Below are positions 17,595-26,233 of a stretch of DNA of 64,000 bases, in pieces. The notes beneath the pieces are model-generated. The model worked only from the letters and a program-made list of their open reading frames with translations. It was not told where the DNA came from and searched no databases. The DNA is taken from contig JAKPNN010000002.1 of NCBI GenBank assembly GCA_029548365.1, positions 124,001 through 188,000 of the forward strand, written 5' to 3'. The position numbers and the translations under genes were made by a program. Source of the DNA: Chloroflexota bacterium (lineage in GTDB: Bacteria; Chloroflexota; Anaerolineae; Anaerolineales; Anaerolineaceae). How positions within the stretch are numbered: position 1 is the first letter of the stretch; the number at the start of each line of letters is the position of its first letter.

Positions 17595-20500
17595 ATGACA
17601 CGACAAATGGTAATGACAGATGCCAATGAAGCGACGGCATGGGTTGCGTATCGATTAAACGAAGTCATTGCGATTTACCCAATTACGCCTTCATCTGGTA
17701 TGGGTGAATTTGCCGATGAATGGGCTGCTGAAGGCATTAAAAACATCTGGGGAACCGTCCCGGATGTGACTGAAATGCAATCGGAGGGCGGCGCTGCAGG
17801 TGCAGTACACGGAGCGCTGCAAGCGGGGGGGCTGACCACCACCTTTACCGCCTCTCAGGGCTTGCTCTTGATGATCCCCAATATGTATAAGATCGCTGGA
17901 GAGCTGACCTCAACCGTGTTCAATGTGTCTGCCCGTTCCATTGCTGCCCAGGCGTTATCGATCTTTGGCGACCATTCCGATATCACGGCAGTGCGGGCGA
18001 CCGGTTTTGCATTGCTCGCCAGCGATTCTGTGCAGCAATCGCAGGATATGGCATTGATCGCCCAGGCAGCGACCCTGCGTAGCCGAGTTCCCTTCCTGCA
18101 CTTCTTTGACGGCTTCCGCAGCTCTCACGAGATCAATAAAATTGAGCGGCTGGATGAGGATGACCTGCGGGCGCTGATTGACGATGAACTGGTGGCACAG
18201 CACCGGGGGCGCGCTCTTACACCCGATCGCCCGGTTTTACGCGGTACTGCCCAAAACCCTGATGTTTTCTTCCAGGGCCGCGAAACCGTCAATCCTTTTT
18301 ACGAAAAAACTCCCGATATTGTCCAGGAGGTGATGGATCAGTTTGCTGAACGAGTCGGGCGTTCTTACCACCTGTTTGACTATGTTGGCTCTCCTGATGC
18401 TGAGAAAGTGGTCGTTGTGATGGCGTCTGGCGTTGAAACCGCACAGGAGACAGCGAAAGCATTAATCGATGCCGGCGAGAAGGTTGGCGTGATTGCCGTC
18501 AGGCTTTATCGGCCCTTCTCCACCAAGCATCTGATGCAAGCGCTTCCCAGCACAGTCAAGGTGATTGCAGTGCTCGACCGGACCAAGGAACCTGGTGCTG
18601 GCGGAGAACCCCTCTACCTGGATGTGGTCAACGCTGTCAAAGAAGGTTTCGATTTGGGACTGGCACCCTTTGAAACCCTGCCCAGGGTCATCGGCGGTCG
18701 TTATGGGCTTTCCTCCAAGGAGTTTACGCCTGCGATGGTCAAAGGCATTTTCGATGAAATGGATCAGGAGACGCCTAAGAACCACTTCACCGTTGGCATC
18801 ATCGATGATGTCAGCCACACCAACCTGGATTGGGACCCAACTTACGAAATCCTGAAACGCGATGTGATCCAGGCGATGTTCTTTGGCCTTGGCGCTGATG
18901 GAACCGTAAGCGCCAACAAGAACTCCATCAAAATCATTGGCGAAGAAACCGATAACTTTGCCCAGGGCTATTTCCAATACGATTCCAAAAAGTCGGGTGC
19001 AGTCACCGTATCGCACCTGCGCTTTGGACCAGAGCCAATCAGAGCCCCGTACCAGATTGCAGAGAATGAAGCTTCCTTCGTAGCATGCCACCAATTCAGC
19101 TTCCTTGAGAAATATGACATGCTTAAATACGCCCGACCGAAAGGCATTTTCTTGCTGAACAGCCTGTTTGGACCGGACGAGATTTGGGATCAACTGCCAG
19201 CCGGGGTGCAGGGAGCTCTGATTAAGAAAGACCTGCAATTTTACATTATTGATGCGTACGAGGTCGCCAATAAAACCAACATGGGCCAGCGCATCAATAC
19301 CATCATGCAGACCTGCTTCTTCGCGATCAGCGGCATTCTGCCCCGGGAGCAGGCGATTGCTCATATTAAAAAATCCATTGAAGAAACCTACGGGAAGCGC
19401 GGTGAAGCCGTAATCAAACAAAACTTCTTAGCCGTGGACAGCGCCCTGGAGCACATGTACAAGGTCGAAATCCCCGACAAAGTCACCAGTACCATTCCCA
19501 TGAAACCCCCGGTACCGGCCGAAGCGCCAGAATATGTGCGTGAAGTGCTGGGCAAGATTATCGATCGTGATGGAGACAACGTGCGGGTAAGCGAGATGCC
19601 CGTGGATGGCACTTTCCCTACAGCAACGACACAATGGGAAAAACGCAATGTTGCCCTCGAGATCCCGGTTTGGGAACCGGATCTGTGCATCCAATGCGGC
19701 AAGTGCGCTTTTGTGTGCCCGCATGCTGCCATCCGTACAAAGGTTTACCAGGATTCTTACCTTGCCGAATCCCCCGAGACCTTCAAACACACCAATGCCA
19801 AGTTCAGGGAATTCCGTGATGGATGGGCTTTCACTGTCCAGGTCGCGCCAGAAGACTGCACCGGTTGTGGATTGTGCGTGGAAAACTGCCCCGCCAAAGA
19901 TAAAGAGAATCCCAGCCGTAAGGCGATCAACATGGCGCCCCAACCGCCAATCCGCGAGCAGGAAGCTGAAAACTGGACTTTCTTCAGCTCAATTCCCTAC
20001 CCGGATCGCAAGAGCTTCTCGCCGCACACCGTCAAGAACTCTCAGCTTTTAGAACCCCTGTTTGAGTTCTCAGGCGCTTGTGCAGGCTGTGGTGAAACGC
20101 CTTACCTTCGCCTGGTGACGCAATTGTTTGGTGATCGCATGGTGGTAGCTAACGCCACCGGCTGTTCATCGATTTATGGCGCCAACCTGCCCACCACTCC
20201 TTACGCGGTCAATGCAGATGGTCGTGGACCGGCCTGGTCGAACTCGCTGTTCGAGGACAACGCCGAATTTGGTCTGGGTATGCGCCTGACGATTGATAAA
20301 TTCATTGAATATGGGCATGAGCTGCTGGAGAGGCTGAGCGACCAGGTCGGACGTGATCTGGCTGATGCGATTATCAACGCCAGCCAGAAAACTGAAGAAG
20401 AGCTGGAAGCACAGCGAGCTCACGTTGAGCAGCTTAAAGGCATATTAGAAAAATTAGACCTGCCTGAAGCCCGCAACTTGCTCACGATTGCTGATTACCT

Positions 20501-21182
20501 GGTGCGTAAGAGCGTGTGGATCATTGGCGGCGATGGCTGGGCTTATGATATCGGCTATGGCGGTCTGGATCATGTTTTGGCTTCCGGCCGCGATGTCAAC
20601 ATCCTCGTGCTGGATACCGAAGTTTATTCCAACACGGGCGGTCAGTCGTCCAAGGCGACTCCCAGGGCTGCTGTGGCTAAATTTGCCGCTAACGGCAAGA
20701 ATCTTCCCAAAAAGGATCTGGGTATGATGGCGATGTCTTATGGGTATGCCTATGTGGCTCGCATTGCCATGGGCGCTAACGACAGGCAGACCCTGCAGGC
20801 TTTACGCGAAGCAGAAGCGTATCCAGGACCGTCATTGATCATTGCCTACAGCCACTGCATTGCCCATGGAATCAATATGCGACTGGGTCTTCAGCAGCAA
20901 GACCTGGCTGTCAAATCCGGTGTATGGCCGATTTACCGCTACAACCCGGAATTAGGCGCACAGGGCGAAAACCCATTGACCATTGATGCCAAGGAGCCCA
21001 CAATTCCGGTGGAGGATTACGCATACAATGAAACCCGCTATCGCATGCTCCTGCAGAGCAATGAGGCACGCGCAGAACAGTTGATGGTCAACGCCAAGCA
21101 GGATGCTGCCAGCCGCTGGACGCTTTACCAGCAAATGGCGGATATGCACTACAAGAAACCCGATGCTGAAACTGAAGAATAA
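17595..21182 (+). CDS. nifJ: Pyruvate:ferredoxin (flavodoxin) oxidoreductase, single-chain
   Basis: 1195 residues from ATG 17595 (AAGGAG 8 bases upstream; the TTG at 17589 is too close to that site). Domain order follows the single-chain homodimeric PFOR: N-terminal pyruvate-binding domains (AIYPITPSSGMGE), CoA domain, an 8Fe ferredoxin-like domain (CIQCGKCAFVCPH and CTGCGLCVENCP), then the proximal cluster and TPP domain (CAGCGETPYL, ATGCSSIYG, LDTEVYSNTGGQSSKATP). It oxidises pyruvate to acetyl-CoA and CO2, reducing ferredoxin; this is the central step of anaerobic fermentation. All cluster cysteines expected for the family are visible. It has its own terminator. Confidence 0.97.
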   Translation: MTRQMVMTDANEATAWVAYRLNEVIAIYPITPSSGMGEFADEWAAEGIKNIWGTVPDVTEMQSEGGAAGAVHGALQAGGLTTTFTASQGLLLMIPNMYKIAGELTSTVFNVSARSIAAQALSIFGDHSDITAVRATGFALLASDSVQQSQDMALIAQAATLRSRVPFLHFFDGFRSSHEINKIERLDEDDLRALIDDELVAQHRGRALTPDRPVLRGTAQNPDVFFQGRETVNPFYEKTPDIVQEVMDQFAERVGRSYHLFDYVGSPDAEKVVVVMASGVETAQETAKALIDAGEKVGVIAVRLYRPFSTKHLMQALPSTVKVIAVLDRTKEPGAGGEPLYLDVVNAVKEGFDLGLAPFETLPRVIGGRYGLSSKEFTPAMVKGIFDEMDQETPKNHFTVGIIDDVSHTNLDWDPTYEILKRDVIQAMFFGLGADGTVSANKNSIKIIGEETDNFAQGYFQYDSKKSGAVTVSHLRFGPEPIRAPYQIAENEASFVACHQFSFLEKYDMLKYARPKGIFLLNSLFGPDEIWDQLPAGVQGALIKKDLQFYIIDAYEVANKTNMGQRINTIMQTCFFAISGILPREQAIAHIKKSIEETYGKRGEAVIKQNFLAVDSALEHMYKVEIPDKVTSTIPMKPPVPAEAPEYVREVLGKIIDRDGDNVRVSEMPVDGTFPTATTQWEKRNVALEIPVWEPDLCIQCGKCAFVCPHAAIRTKVYQDSYLAESPETFKHTNAKFREFRDGWAFTVQVAPEDCTGCGLCVENCPAKDKENPSRKAINMAPQPPIREQEAENWTFFSSIPYPDRKSFSPHTVKNSQLLEPLFEFSGACAGCGETPYLRLVTQLFGDRMVVANATGCSSIYGANLPTTPYAVNADGRGPAWSNSLFEDNAEFGLGMRLTIDKFIEYGHELLERLSDQVGRDLADAIINASQKTEEELEAQRAHVEQLKGILEKLDLPEARNLLTIADYLVRKSVWIIGGDGWAYDIGYGGLDHVLASGRDVNILVLDTEVYSNTGGQSSKATPRAAVAKFAANGKNLPKKDLGMMAMSYGYAYVARIAMGANDRQTLQALREAEAYPGPSLIIAYSHCIAHGINMRLGLQQQDLAVKSGVWPIYRYNPELGAQGENPLTIDAKEPTIPVEDYAYNETRYRMLLQSNEARAEQLMVNAKQDAASRWTLYQQMADMHYKKPDAETEE

Positions 21183-21219
21183 GCGATAGCTTTAGTTTGG
21201 CAGCGAAAACCAGTATAAT

Positions 21220-21253
21220 AAATGGTGATGAACCCGGGTTCATCACCATTTTT
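21220..21253 (+). terminator. Terminator of the pyruvate:ferredoxin oxidoreductase gene
   Basis: A 32-base perfect palindrome: the left arm AAATGGTGATGAACCC (21220-21235) is mirrored by 21236-21251, and a T-run follows. It forms a long stem with a tight CCGG loop. Confidence 0.82.
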
Positions 21254-21295
21254 GGTTAATCTAAGGATCATCAATTGATACATATCGGAGGAAAG

Positions 21296-22300
21296 ATGAC
21301 AGATTTAAAAACACATTACCTGGGACTTGAGCTTAAGAATCCATTGGTGGCAGCGGCCTCCGGGCTTTCAAAAAAGGTGAGTACTGTTAAAAGGATGGAA
21401 GATGCCGGAATCAGCGCAGTGGTCTTATATTCCTTGTTTGAGGAGCAAATCACCCACGACAGCCTGGCCTTTAATTATTATATGGAGCACGGCACAGAAC
21501 GCTATGCTGAATCGCTGAGTTATTTCCCCAACCTTGATCGTTATAATGTGAGTCCGGATGAATATTTGGAGAAAATCCGACAAAATAAAGAGGCTGTCGA
21601 TATCCCCATCATCGCCAGTTTAAACGGCGTATCGAATTCGGGCTGGGTGGAATATGCGCAAAAGATGGCCCAGGCAGGGGCAGATGCCCTGGAATTAAAC
21701 ACCTATTATTTACCCACCAGCACCGACATAAATGCCATGGAGCTGGAAGATAACCTGATTGAACTGGTGAAGACGGTGTGCACCCATGTGCAAATTCCCG
21801 TTTCTGTGAAATTGAGCCCTTTTTACACGGCTCTGCCCAACCTGGCGCGCCGTCTTGCCGACGCGGGCGCGCAGGGACTGGTACTCTTCAACCGGTTCAT
21901 TCAACCTGATATTGATATTGAAGAGATGGAAGTGGACCCGACCTTGAACCTTTCAACATCGGCAGAATTACTGTTGCCCTTGCGCTGGACGGCAATCCTT
22001 TTTGGCCAGGTGAAAGCTGACCTTGCGCTGACCTCAGGCGTTCATACCGGTGTTGACCTGATCAAAGCGGTAATGGCTGGCGCCAATGTGGCCATGGTGG
22101 CCTCAGAGTTTCTCGCCGGTGGCGTCGGTCGGGCGACTGAAATGTTGGCTGAGATGACCAACTGGATGAGCGCCTATGATCACTCATCCGTTGAACGGAT
22201 GCGCGGCAGCATGAGCCAGAAACATGTTGAAAATCCTGCAGTTTTTGAGCGCGCCAATTACATGAAGGCTTTGCAGTCCTTCGATAACAAAATGCCATAA
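21296..22300 (+). CDS. Dihydroorotate dehydrogenase-like flavoprotein
   Basis: 334 residues from ATG 21296 (GGAGGA 3 bases upstream). TIM-barrel FMN protein of the PyrD class 1 type: YLGLELKNPLVAAASGLSK at the N-terminus, IIASLNGVSNSGWVEYAQKM, the strand VSVKLSPFYTALPNLARRL with its Lys, and SGVHTGVDLIKAVMAGANVAMVAS near the C-terminus. The stretch GLVLFNRFIQPDIDIEEM marks the branch often annotated as dihydroorotate dehydrogenase-like and found beside PFOR in anaerobes, which need not make orotate. No pyrimidine genes are adjacent. Proposed: an oxidoreductase linked to ferredoxin/pyruvate metabolism; real substrate unknown. Confidence 0.85.
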   Translation: MTDLKTHYLGLELKNPLVAAASGLSKKVSTVKRMEDAGISAVVLYSLFEEQITHDSLAFNYYMEHGTERYAESLSYFPNLDRYNVSPDEYLEKIRQNKEAVDIPIIASLNGVSNSGWVEYAQKMAQAGADALELNTYYLPTSTDINAMELEDNLIELVKTVCTHVQIPVSVKLSPFYTALPNLARRLADAGAQGLVLFNRFIQPDIDIEEMEVDPTLNLSTSAELLLPLRWTAILFGQVKADLALTSGVHTGVDLIKAVMAGANVAMVASEFLAGGVGRATEMLAEMTNWMSAYDHSSVERMRGSMSQKHVENPAVFERANYMKALQSFDNKMP

Positions 22301-22358
22301 CGACACGCTCGTGATTGTCGGATATCCAAAGTCATAGAGATTGTCCGACATGTTCAGG

Positions 22359-22389
22359 AAATAGAGCCCATGGAATTTGGGCTCGTATT
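22359..22389 (+). terminator. Hairpin after the dihydroorotate dehydrogenase-like gene
   Basis: Stem GAGCCCA (22364-22370) / TGGGCTC (22378-22384), extended by AAATA / TATTT with a one-base bulge. The U-tract is short, so this is a moderate terminator call. Confidence 0.5.
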
Positions 22390-22452
22390 TCTGTGCCCCA
22401 GGAAAAAGGATAACCTGCATTATTTTCAGGGCAGTCCCTTTTTTCTGCAGGC

Positions 22453-22917
22453 TTATGGCTGCCGACTGTATTTTTGAATGAGGGCTTTCTGATTGGGATA
22501 CAATTCCGGCAAGTGATCTGCCGGGAAAAACCTGAACTCAGACACTTCAACCGATGGTGTGAATTTCACCTCACCGACAATTTCAGCTAAATAAATCAGT
22601 GTAATCCTGTGATGTTTTTCTGACATCGTCATATCAAGCAACTTGATGACCTGGATTTCAAGTCCCGACTCCTCAAACACCTCTCTTTGAATGGCTGTTT
22701 GCGGGTGTTCACCTTTTTTTAAATAACCACCTGGCAATCCCCAGGTGTAATCCTGGCGATAGGGATGGTTGAATAATAAACACGCATTTTCTGGATTGAA
22801 GATCAGGGCATCGACAGAAACCAGGTATTTTGGATTGCCGATCCAGACAATGGCAGCGCGAACAAACTTCGGAAGGGGCAGGACCCGCCATAACCAGAAT
22901 AGAACAGCTTTAATCAT
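22453..22917 (-). CDS. Nudix hydrolase
   Basis: 154 residues. The complete Nudix box runs from GYLKKGEHPQTAIQ to REVFEESGL (about residues 83-105). The N-terminus (about residues 1-30) is hydrophobic (VLFWLWRVLPLPKFVRAAIVWI) and may form a membrane helix or a hydrophobic surface, which is unusual for a soluble Nudix enzyme. The remainder, VDALIFNPENACLLFNHPY and WGLPGGYL, resembles MutT-like nucleotide or NADH-type hydrolases. It starts 42 bases after a methyltransferase-like gene on the same strand, so the two may form one transcript. The substrate is unknown. Confidence 0.82.
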   Translation of the reverse strand: MIKAVLFWLWRVLPLPKFVRAAIVWIGNPKYLVSVDALIFNPENACLLFNHPYRQDYTWGLPGGYLKKGEHPQTAIQREVFEESGLEIQVIKLLDMTMSEKHHRITLIYLAEIVGEVKFTPSVEVSEFRFFPADHLPELYPNQKALIQKYSRQP

Positions 22918-22959
22918 CTTGCTTCATGCTTGATAGTGGCTATCATAAATTCAGCGACC

Positions 22960-23658
22960 TCACCAGATCCAGGGGATCAATCGATAGCGGACGTCTTGCG
23001 TATAGCTCTTGTAGCCCGGGAGCTTTTCTTGCAGGAATTGATCTTCTAAGGCGGTTCGCAGGAAGATGATGATCGATAATAAAAAAGCCGGTATCAGAGC
23101 CCACCAGGAATTGAGCAGGAAAGGGATTGATAGATCGGTGATAAGTGCGCTGACGTACCCGGGGTGACGCACCCAACGATAGGGCCCGGAATTGATCACA
23201 TGATGTCCATGTTCTGCTTGGATGCGCACCAAGCCGGAAAAATATTGGTTGACAATCAATGCGTAGGCTCCCAATGTGTAGCCACCCAGCACCAGGATGA
23301 TTGCGATGATTTTTATAGACAATCCAAACTGCGCTGATGGTCCCAAACGCATATCAAGCCCTGTTGCCACGAGGATCAGGACACCTCCCCATGCTGATAG
23401 GGGTGAGAGGTATTTATCCCAGGGTTCCGGGTTGGGATTCTGCAGATATTGTCCGCGTTCAACCAGCAATTCCGGATGGCGGCGTCCGGCCAGGTAGCGG
23501 CTGATCACAAAACCCACGATGCTGATGGCTGCGTACACCCACGCTTCCCACCAGTTCCACCGCCAGGAGATCAGCAACGGCAGCAACGGCGCAACCACAA
23601 CAAATACCAGCAGCATTATCACCATGCGGGGTGTTATTATTTTTATGTTGTCCTTCAT
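22960..23658 (-). CDS. Isoprenylcysteine carboxyl methyltransferase/phospholipid methyltransferase-like membrane protein
   Basis: 232 residues from ATG 23658, which has AAAGGAGG 5 bases upstream. Five or so transmembrane segments are visible (for example VIMLLVFVVVAPLLPLLI, WWEAWVYAAISIVGFVIS, IKIIAIILVLGGYTLGAYALI, WWALIPAFLLSIIIFL). The catalytic region of the ICMT/PEMT family is present in the C-terminal half: VRIQAEHGHHVINSGPYRW, VRHPGYVSAL, then the acidic ALEDQFLQ. The enzyme would transfer a methyl group from SAM to a lipid or prenyl acceptor in the membrane; the acceptor cannot be told. Confidence 0.85.
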   Translation of the reverse strand: MKDNIKIITPRMVIMLLVFVVVAPLLPLLISWRWNWWEAWVYAAISIVGFVISRYLAGRRHPELLVERGQYLQNPNPEPWDKYLSPLSAWGGVLILVATGLDMRLGPSAQFGLSIKIIAIILVLGGYTLGAYALIVNQYFSGLVRIQAEHGHHVINSGPYRWVRHPGYVSALITDLSIPFLLNSWWALIPAFLLSIIIFLRTALEDQFLQEKLPGYKSYTQDVRYRLIPWIW

Positions 23659-23845
23659 TTTGACCTCCTTTACAATAATCATCAGGCAAGGCTTTGATCA
23701 TGAGGCACTGCCTGTGTGAACCGAACACGTAAACCCTGATCACGTATCGATGCCCGCTCTGGCAGCAGGCTATCGATCTTGCTGGGGTTGAACCTGCCTG
23801 GCGGCAGGATGCAGACATTGCCTGCTCACCGCTTGTTTTCCAAAT

Positions 23846-25525
23846 TCAGGATTCATTCAACTGCAAAATGAATTGCTGGAAGGGTTGGATGATCTCTGGC
23901 AGTGAATACTCCGCCAGGCTGCCATCCTCCCCAAAATTGAAATCGCTGAAAACACCATCGCCGTACAGCATCTCGACGTCATACTTCCCGGATAGCGGGC
24001 TTTCTGCGATGTTGATGGTACAGCCTTCCAGTTCCCTGCGGCTGAGGTTTGCCAGCAAAAATAAAACCTGGTCGTCCTCTACCCGCAGGATCGGATACAA
24101 CTGTTGGCAGCTCGCTGTGAAGGGCAGGTACGCGCCATTGCGGAGTGCCGGGTTTTGATTGCGCAGGTGCACCAGAGTCCGGTACTGTTTAAGCAGCGAA
24201 TCCGGGTCGGCATCCTGAGCGGCAACGTTGACTTGCGAATAATCCTGATTGACAGGCTGCCAGGGGGTTCCGCTGGTGAAGCCTGCGCCCGGCTCTCCGG
24301 ACCATTGCATCGGAGTTCGTAGCAGCTCATCCGGTTTATTGCCCTTCATTCCGATCTCTTCACCGTAGTAGATGAAGGGCACGCCCGGCCCGGTCAGGTA
24401 GACAAACGCCGCCACACGGGCTTTGTTGGTATCGCCTTCAAAAAACGACATGACCCGCTGCTGGTCATGGTTGGAAAGAAAGGTGCTGAAATCGCCCTCC
24501 GGGAAAAAGCTCTGTATGTCCTGGTACGAGGTGATGGTCCGCCTGGGATTGGGGACGTAAACGCCGTTTATGATGTCCTCAGCCAGGTCAAACATGAACA
24601 GGGAATCCATCCCATCACCATAACGAGCTGTGACCTGCAGATCCGTCCACACCTCGCCCACTGTGAACGCCGATGGGTTGATCGCTTTGTAAAATGCCCG
24701 CCAATCTTCAAACCACTGGATGGTCTGTTTGGTATCCTGCTGGGAGACGCCATCCGCATACAGGTAGCGGGCGGCATCCACACGAAAACCATGTACGCCG
24801 ACTTCTTCCAGCCAGAATTTGGTAATACTCATCATTTCATCGCTGACGGCAGGATTACCAAAATTGAGGTCAGGCATGCCGCCCCAAAAGATGCCGTAAT
24901 AGTACAGGTTGTTGACAGAATTTCGGTGCCAGGCATTCTGAAACCATGGGCCGGGAATCTGCGGATGTTCAGCCGACCAGACATACCAATCGTGGAACTC
25001 CGAGGTTGGATCCTGGGCAGCCTGGAACCAGGGGTGCTGCGTCGAAGTGTGGTTGATCACCAGGTCGATGATGATCTTGATGTCGCGTTTTTCCGCCTCA
25101 GCCAATAGCTGCTTGAAATCATCCATCGTGCCGTAGTCAGGGTTGACGGTGTAATAATCCATCACGTCATAACCGTGGTAGGAGGGGGAAGGGTTGATAG
25201 GCATCAGCCAAATGCCCTGGATGCCCAAATCGTCATGGGTATTGGGGTTTCCGTCGTTAAGATAATCCAATTGCTGGATAATGCCCTGGAAATCACCGAT
25301 ACCATCGCCATCGCTGTCTTTAAAGCTGCGCACGAAGATCTCATAAAAGACAATATCACGCCACCATGCCTGTGTTTCGGGAGCGGATGTGGGCGCCGGG
25401 TGGGCGGTCATCGGATTTAGAGTCGGCTGTGACGCTGGCTCTGGCAAGGCTGTGGAGTAACAGCCAGCGCAGGCGATCAGAACAAGGGTCAATAACAAGA
25501 AGAGTATTCGTACAGATATTTTCAT
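23846..25525 (-). CDS. Secreted GH13 alpha-amylase family lipoprotein
   Basis: About 559 residues from ATG 25525 (ATG 25537 is also possible; neither has a strong ribosome site). Lipobox LIAC follows ISVRILFLLLTLVL, so the enzyme is anchored outside the membrane. All four GH13 regions are visible: I DLVINHTS, II GFRVDAARYLY (nucleophile Asp), III FTVGEVWTD (acid/base Glu), IV FLSNHDQQRV (His-Asp). The region-II and QPVNQDYSQVNVAAQ features fit oligo-1,6-glucosidase/maltogenic-like members that attack alpha-glucan oligosaccharides. It is monocistronic; a minus-strand TATAAT is at 25576-25581. The precise linkage specificity is unknown. Confidence 0.92.
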   Translation of the reverse strand: MKISVRILFLLLTLVLIACAGCYSTALPEPASQPTLNPMTAHPAPTSAPETQAWWRDIVFYEIFVRSFKDSDGDGIGDFQGIIQQLDYLNDGNPNTHDDLGIQGIWLMPINPSPSYHGYDVMDYYTVNPDYGTMDDFKQLLAEAEKRDIKIIIDLVINHTSTQHPWFQAAQDPTSEFHDWYVWSAEHPQIPGPWFQNAWHRNSVNNLYYYGIFWGGMPDLNFGNPAVSDEMMSITKFWLEEVGVHGFRVDAARYLYADGVSQQDTKQTIQWFEDWRAFYKAINPSAFTVGEVWTDLQVTARYGDGMDSLFMFDLAEDIINGVYVPNPRRTITSYQDIQSFFPEGDFSTFLSNHDQQRVMSFFEGDTNKARVAAFVYLTGPGVPFIYYGEEIGMKGNKPDELLRTPMQWSGEPGAGFTSGTPWQPVNQDYSQVNVAAQDADPDSLLKQYRTLVHLRNQNPALRNGAYLPFTASCQQLYPILRVEDDQVLFLLANLSRRELEGCTINIAESPLSGKYDVEMLYGDGVFSDFNFGEDGSLAEYSLPEIIQPFQQFILQLNES

Positions 25526-25678
25526 TGCTGGTCTCATGATTAACGGTGTGTGCATTAATTAATTAAGTCGTTATGATTATAACCCTTCAGTACTTGCGGC
25601 ACGAATCAAAATTCGCTTAAAACGATCACCCCCGGCCGGCGTTACCAGGGGTGTAGGAAAATTCAAGTTAAGAAAATA

Positions 25679-25751
25679 CTCCTCGACCAGGACTCGAACC
25701 TGGAACCTAACGGTTAACAGCCGCTCGCTCTGCCAATTGAGCTATCGAGGA
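25679..25751 (-). tRNA. tRNA-Asn (GTT)
   Basis: 73 bases that fold as a cloverleaf on the minus strand: acceptor TCCTCGA/TCGAGGA, D stem GCTC/GAGC, anticodon stem AGCGG/CCGTT with loop CTGTTAA (anticodon GTT), T arm CCAGG-TTCGAGT-CCTGG, discriminator G. The 3' CCA is not encoded. Confidence 0.95.
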
Positions 25752-26233
25752 AGGCGTAAAGAATTATACGGAATAGCGGGGTAAGTGTCAAGCAGTTTGG
25801 AGGAGGGTGCTGAAAATGAAACCAGATCCATCGATGTGCGACACGGGGTTGCCCCTGGATTTTGAACTGGCAAATAAATTTTCTAATGTCCAGGGCGCTG
25901 AGTTGGCGCAGCCGTACCGGCCTCAGACCAGTCAACCCTGTCACAGAGAATGCAGTGACTGCGCAGTATCCCCGAGCGCAGCCAATGCGGAGCAGTACCA
26001 GGGTATAGCTGGAGAGTGTGTTACGGTAACAAAATAATACACTTTTTATCTTCAGACTTCCAGAGTTTAACCGCCAGCATCGAACGACTCTTCCCCTCCC
26101 ATCAAAAACCAATTATAATTTATTATATGAATTTTTTCCCTTCCCTTGACACAAAGCTTGGTAGAATTAACCAAAGACCTTTAAGGGCGTTGACTAACTG
26201 ATTTTCGTCGTTTATTTTTATAAGGAGAAGAAC
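25752..26233. other. Intergenic region between tRNA-Asn and the acidic-repeat lipoprotein (482 bases)
   Basis: Open frames here (one overlapping the tRNA antisense, one of 76 codons on plus) show no recognisable protein motif, ribosome site or codon bias, so I see no gene. A TTGACA (26146-26151) with TAGAAT only 10 bases away, and an isolated TATAAT (26114-26119), are the only promoter-like elements. Confidence 0.5.

Noticed and set aside
19428-19943. Long minus-strand open frames within nifJ and similar antisense frames in leuS, PFOR and the glycyl radical enzyme
   Set aside because: They are complementary-frame artefacts of high-G+C genes; each lies within a clearly identified gene on the other strand.
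25807-26037. 76-codon plus-strand open frame after tRNA-Asn
   Set aside because: No ribosome site, no signal or domain, and no bias; judged to be noise.
25714-26112. 132-codon minus-strand open frame overlapping tRNA-Asn
   Set aside because: It runs through the tRNA gene, and its end encodes the SSIGRASGC peptide typical of mis-translated tRNA; no protein motif otherwise.
26146-26167. TTGACA and TAGAAT upstream of the acidic-repeat lipoprotein as a promoter
   Set aside because: The spacer is only 10 bases, too short for a sigma-70-type promoter.
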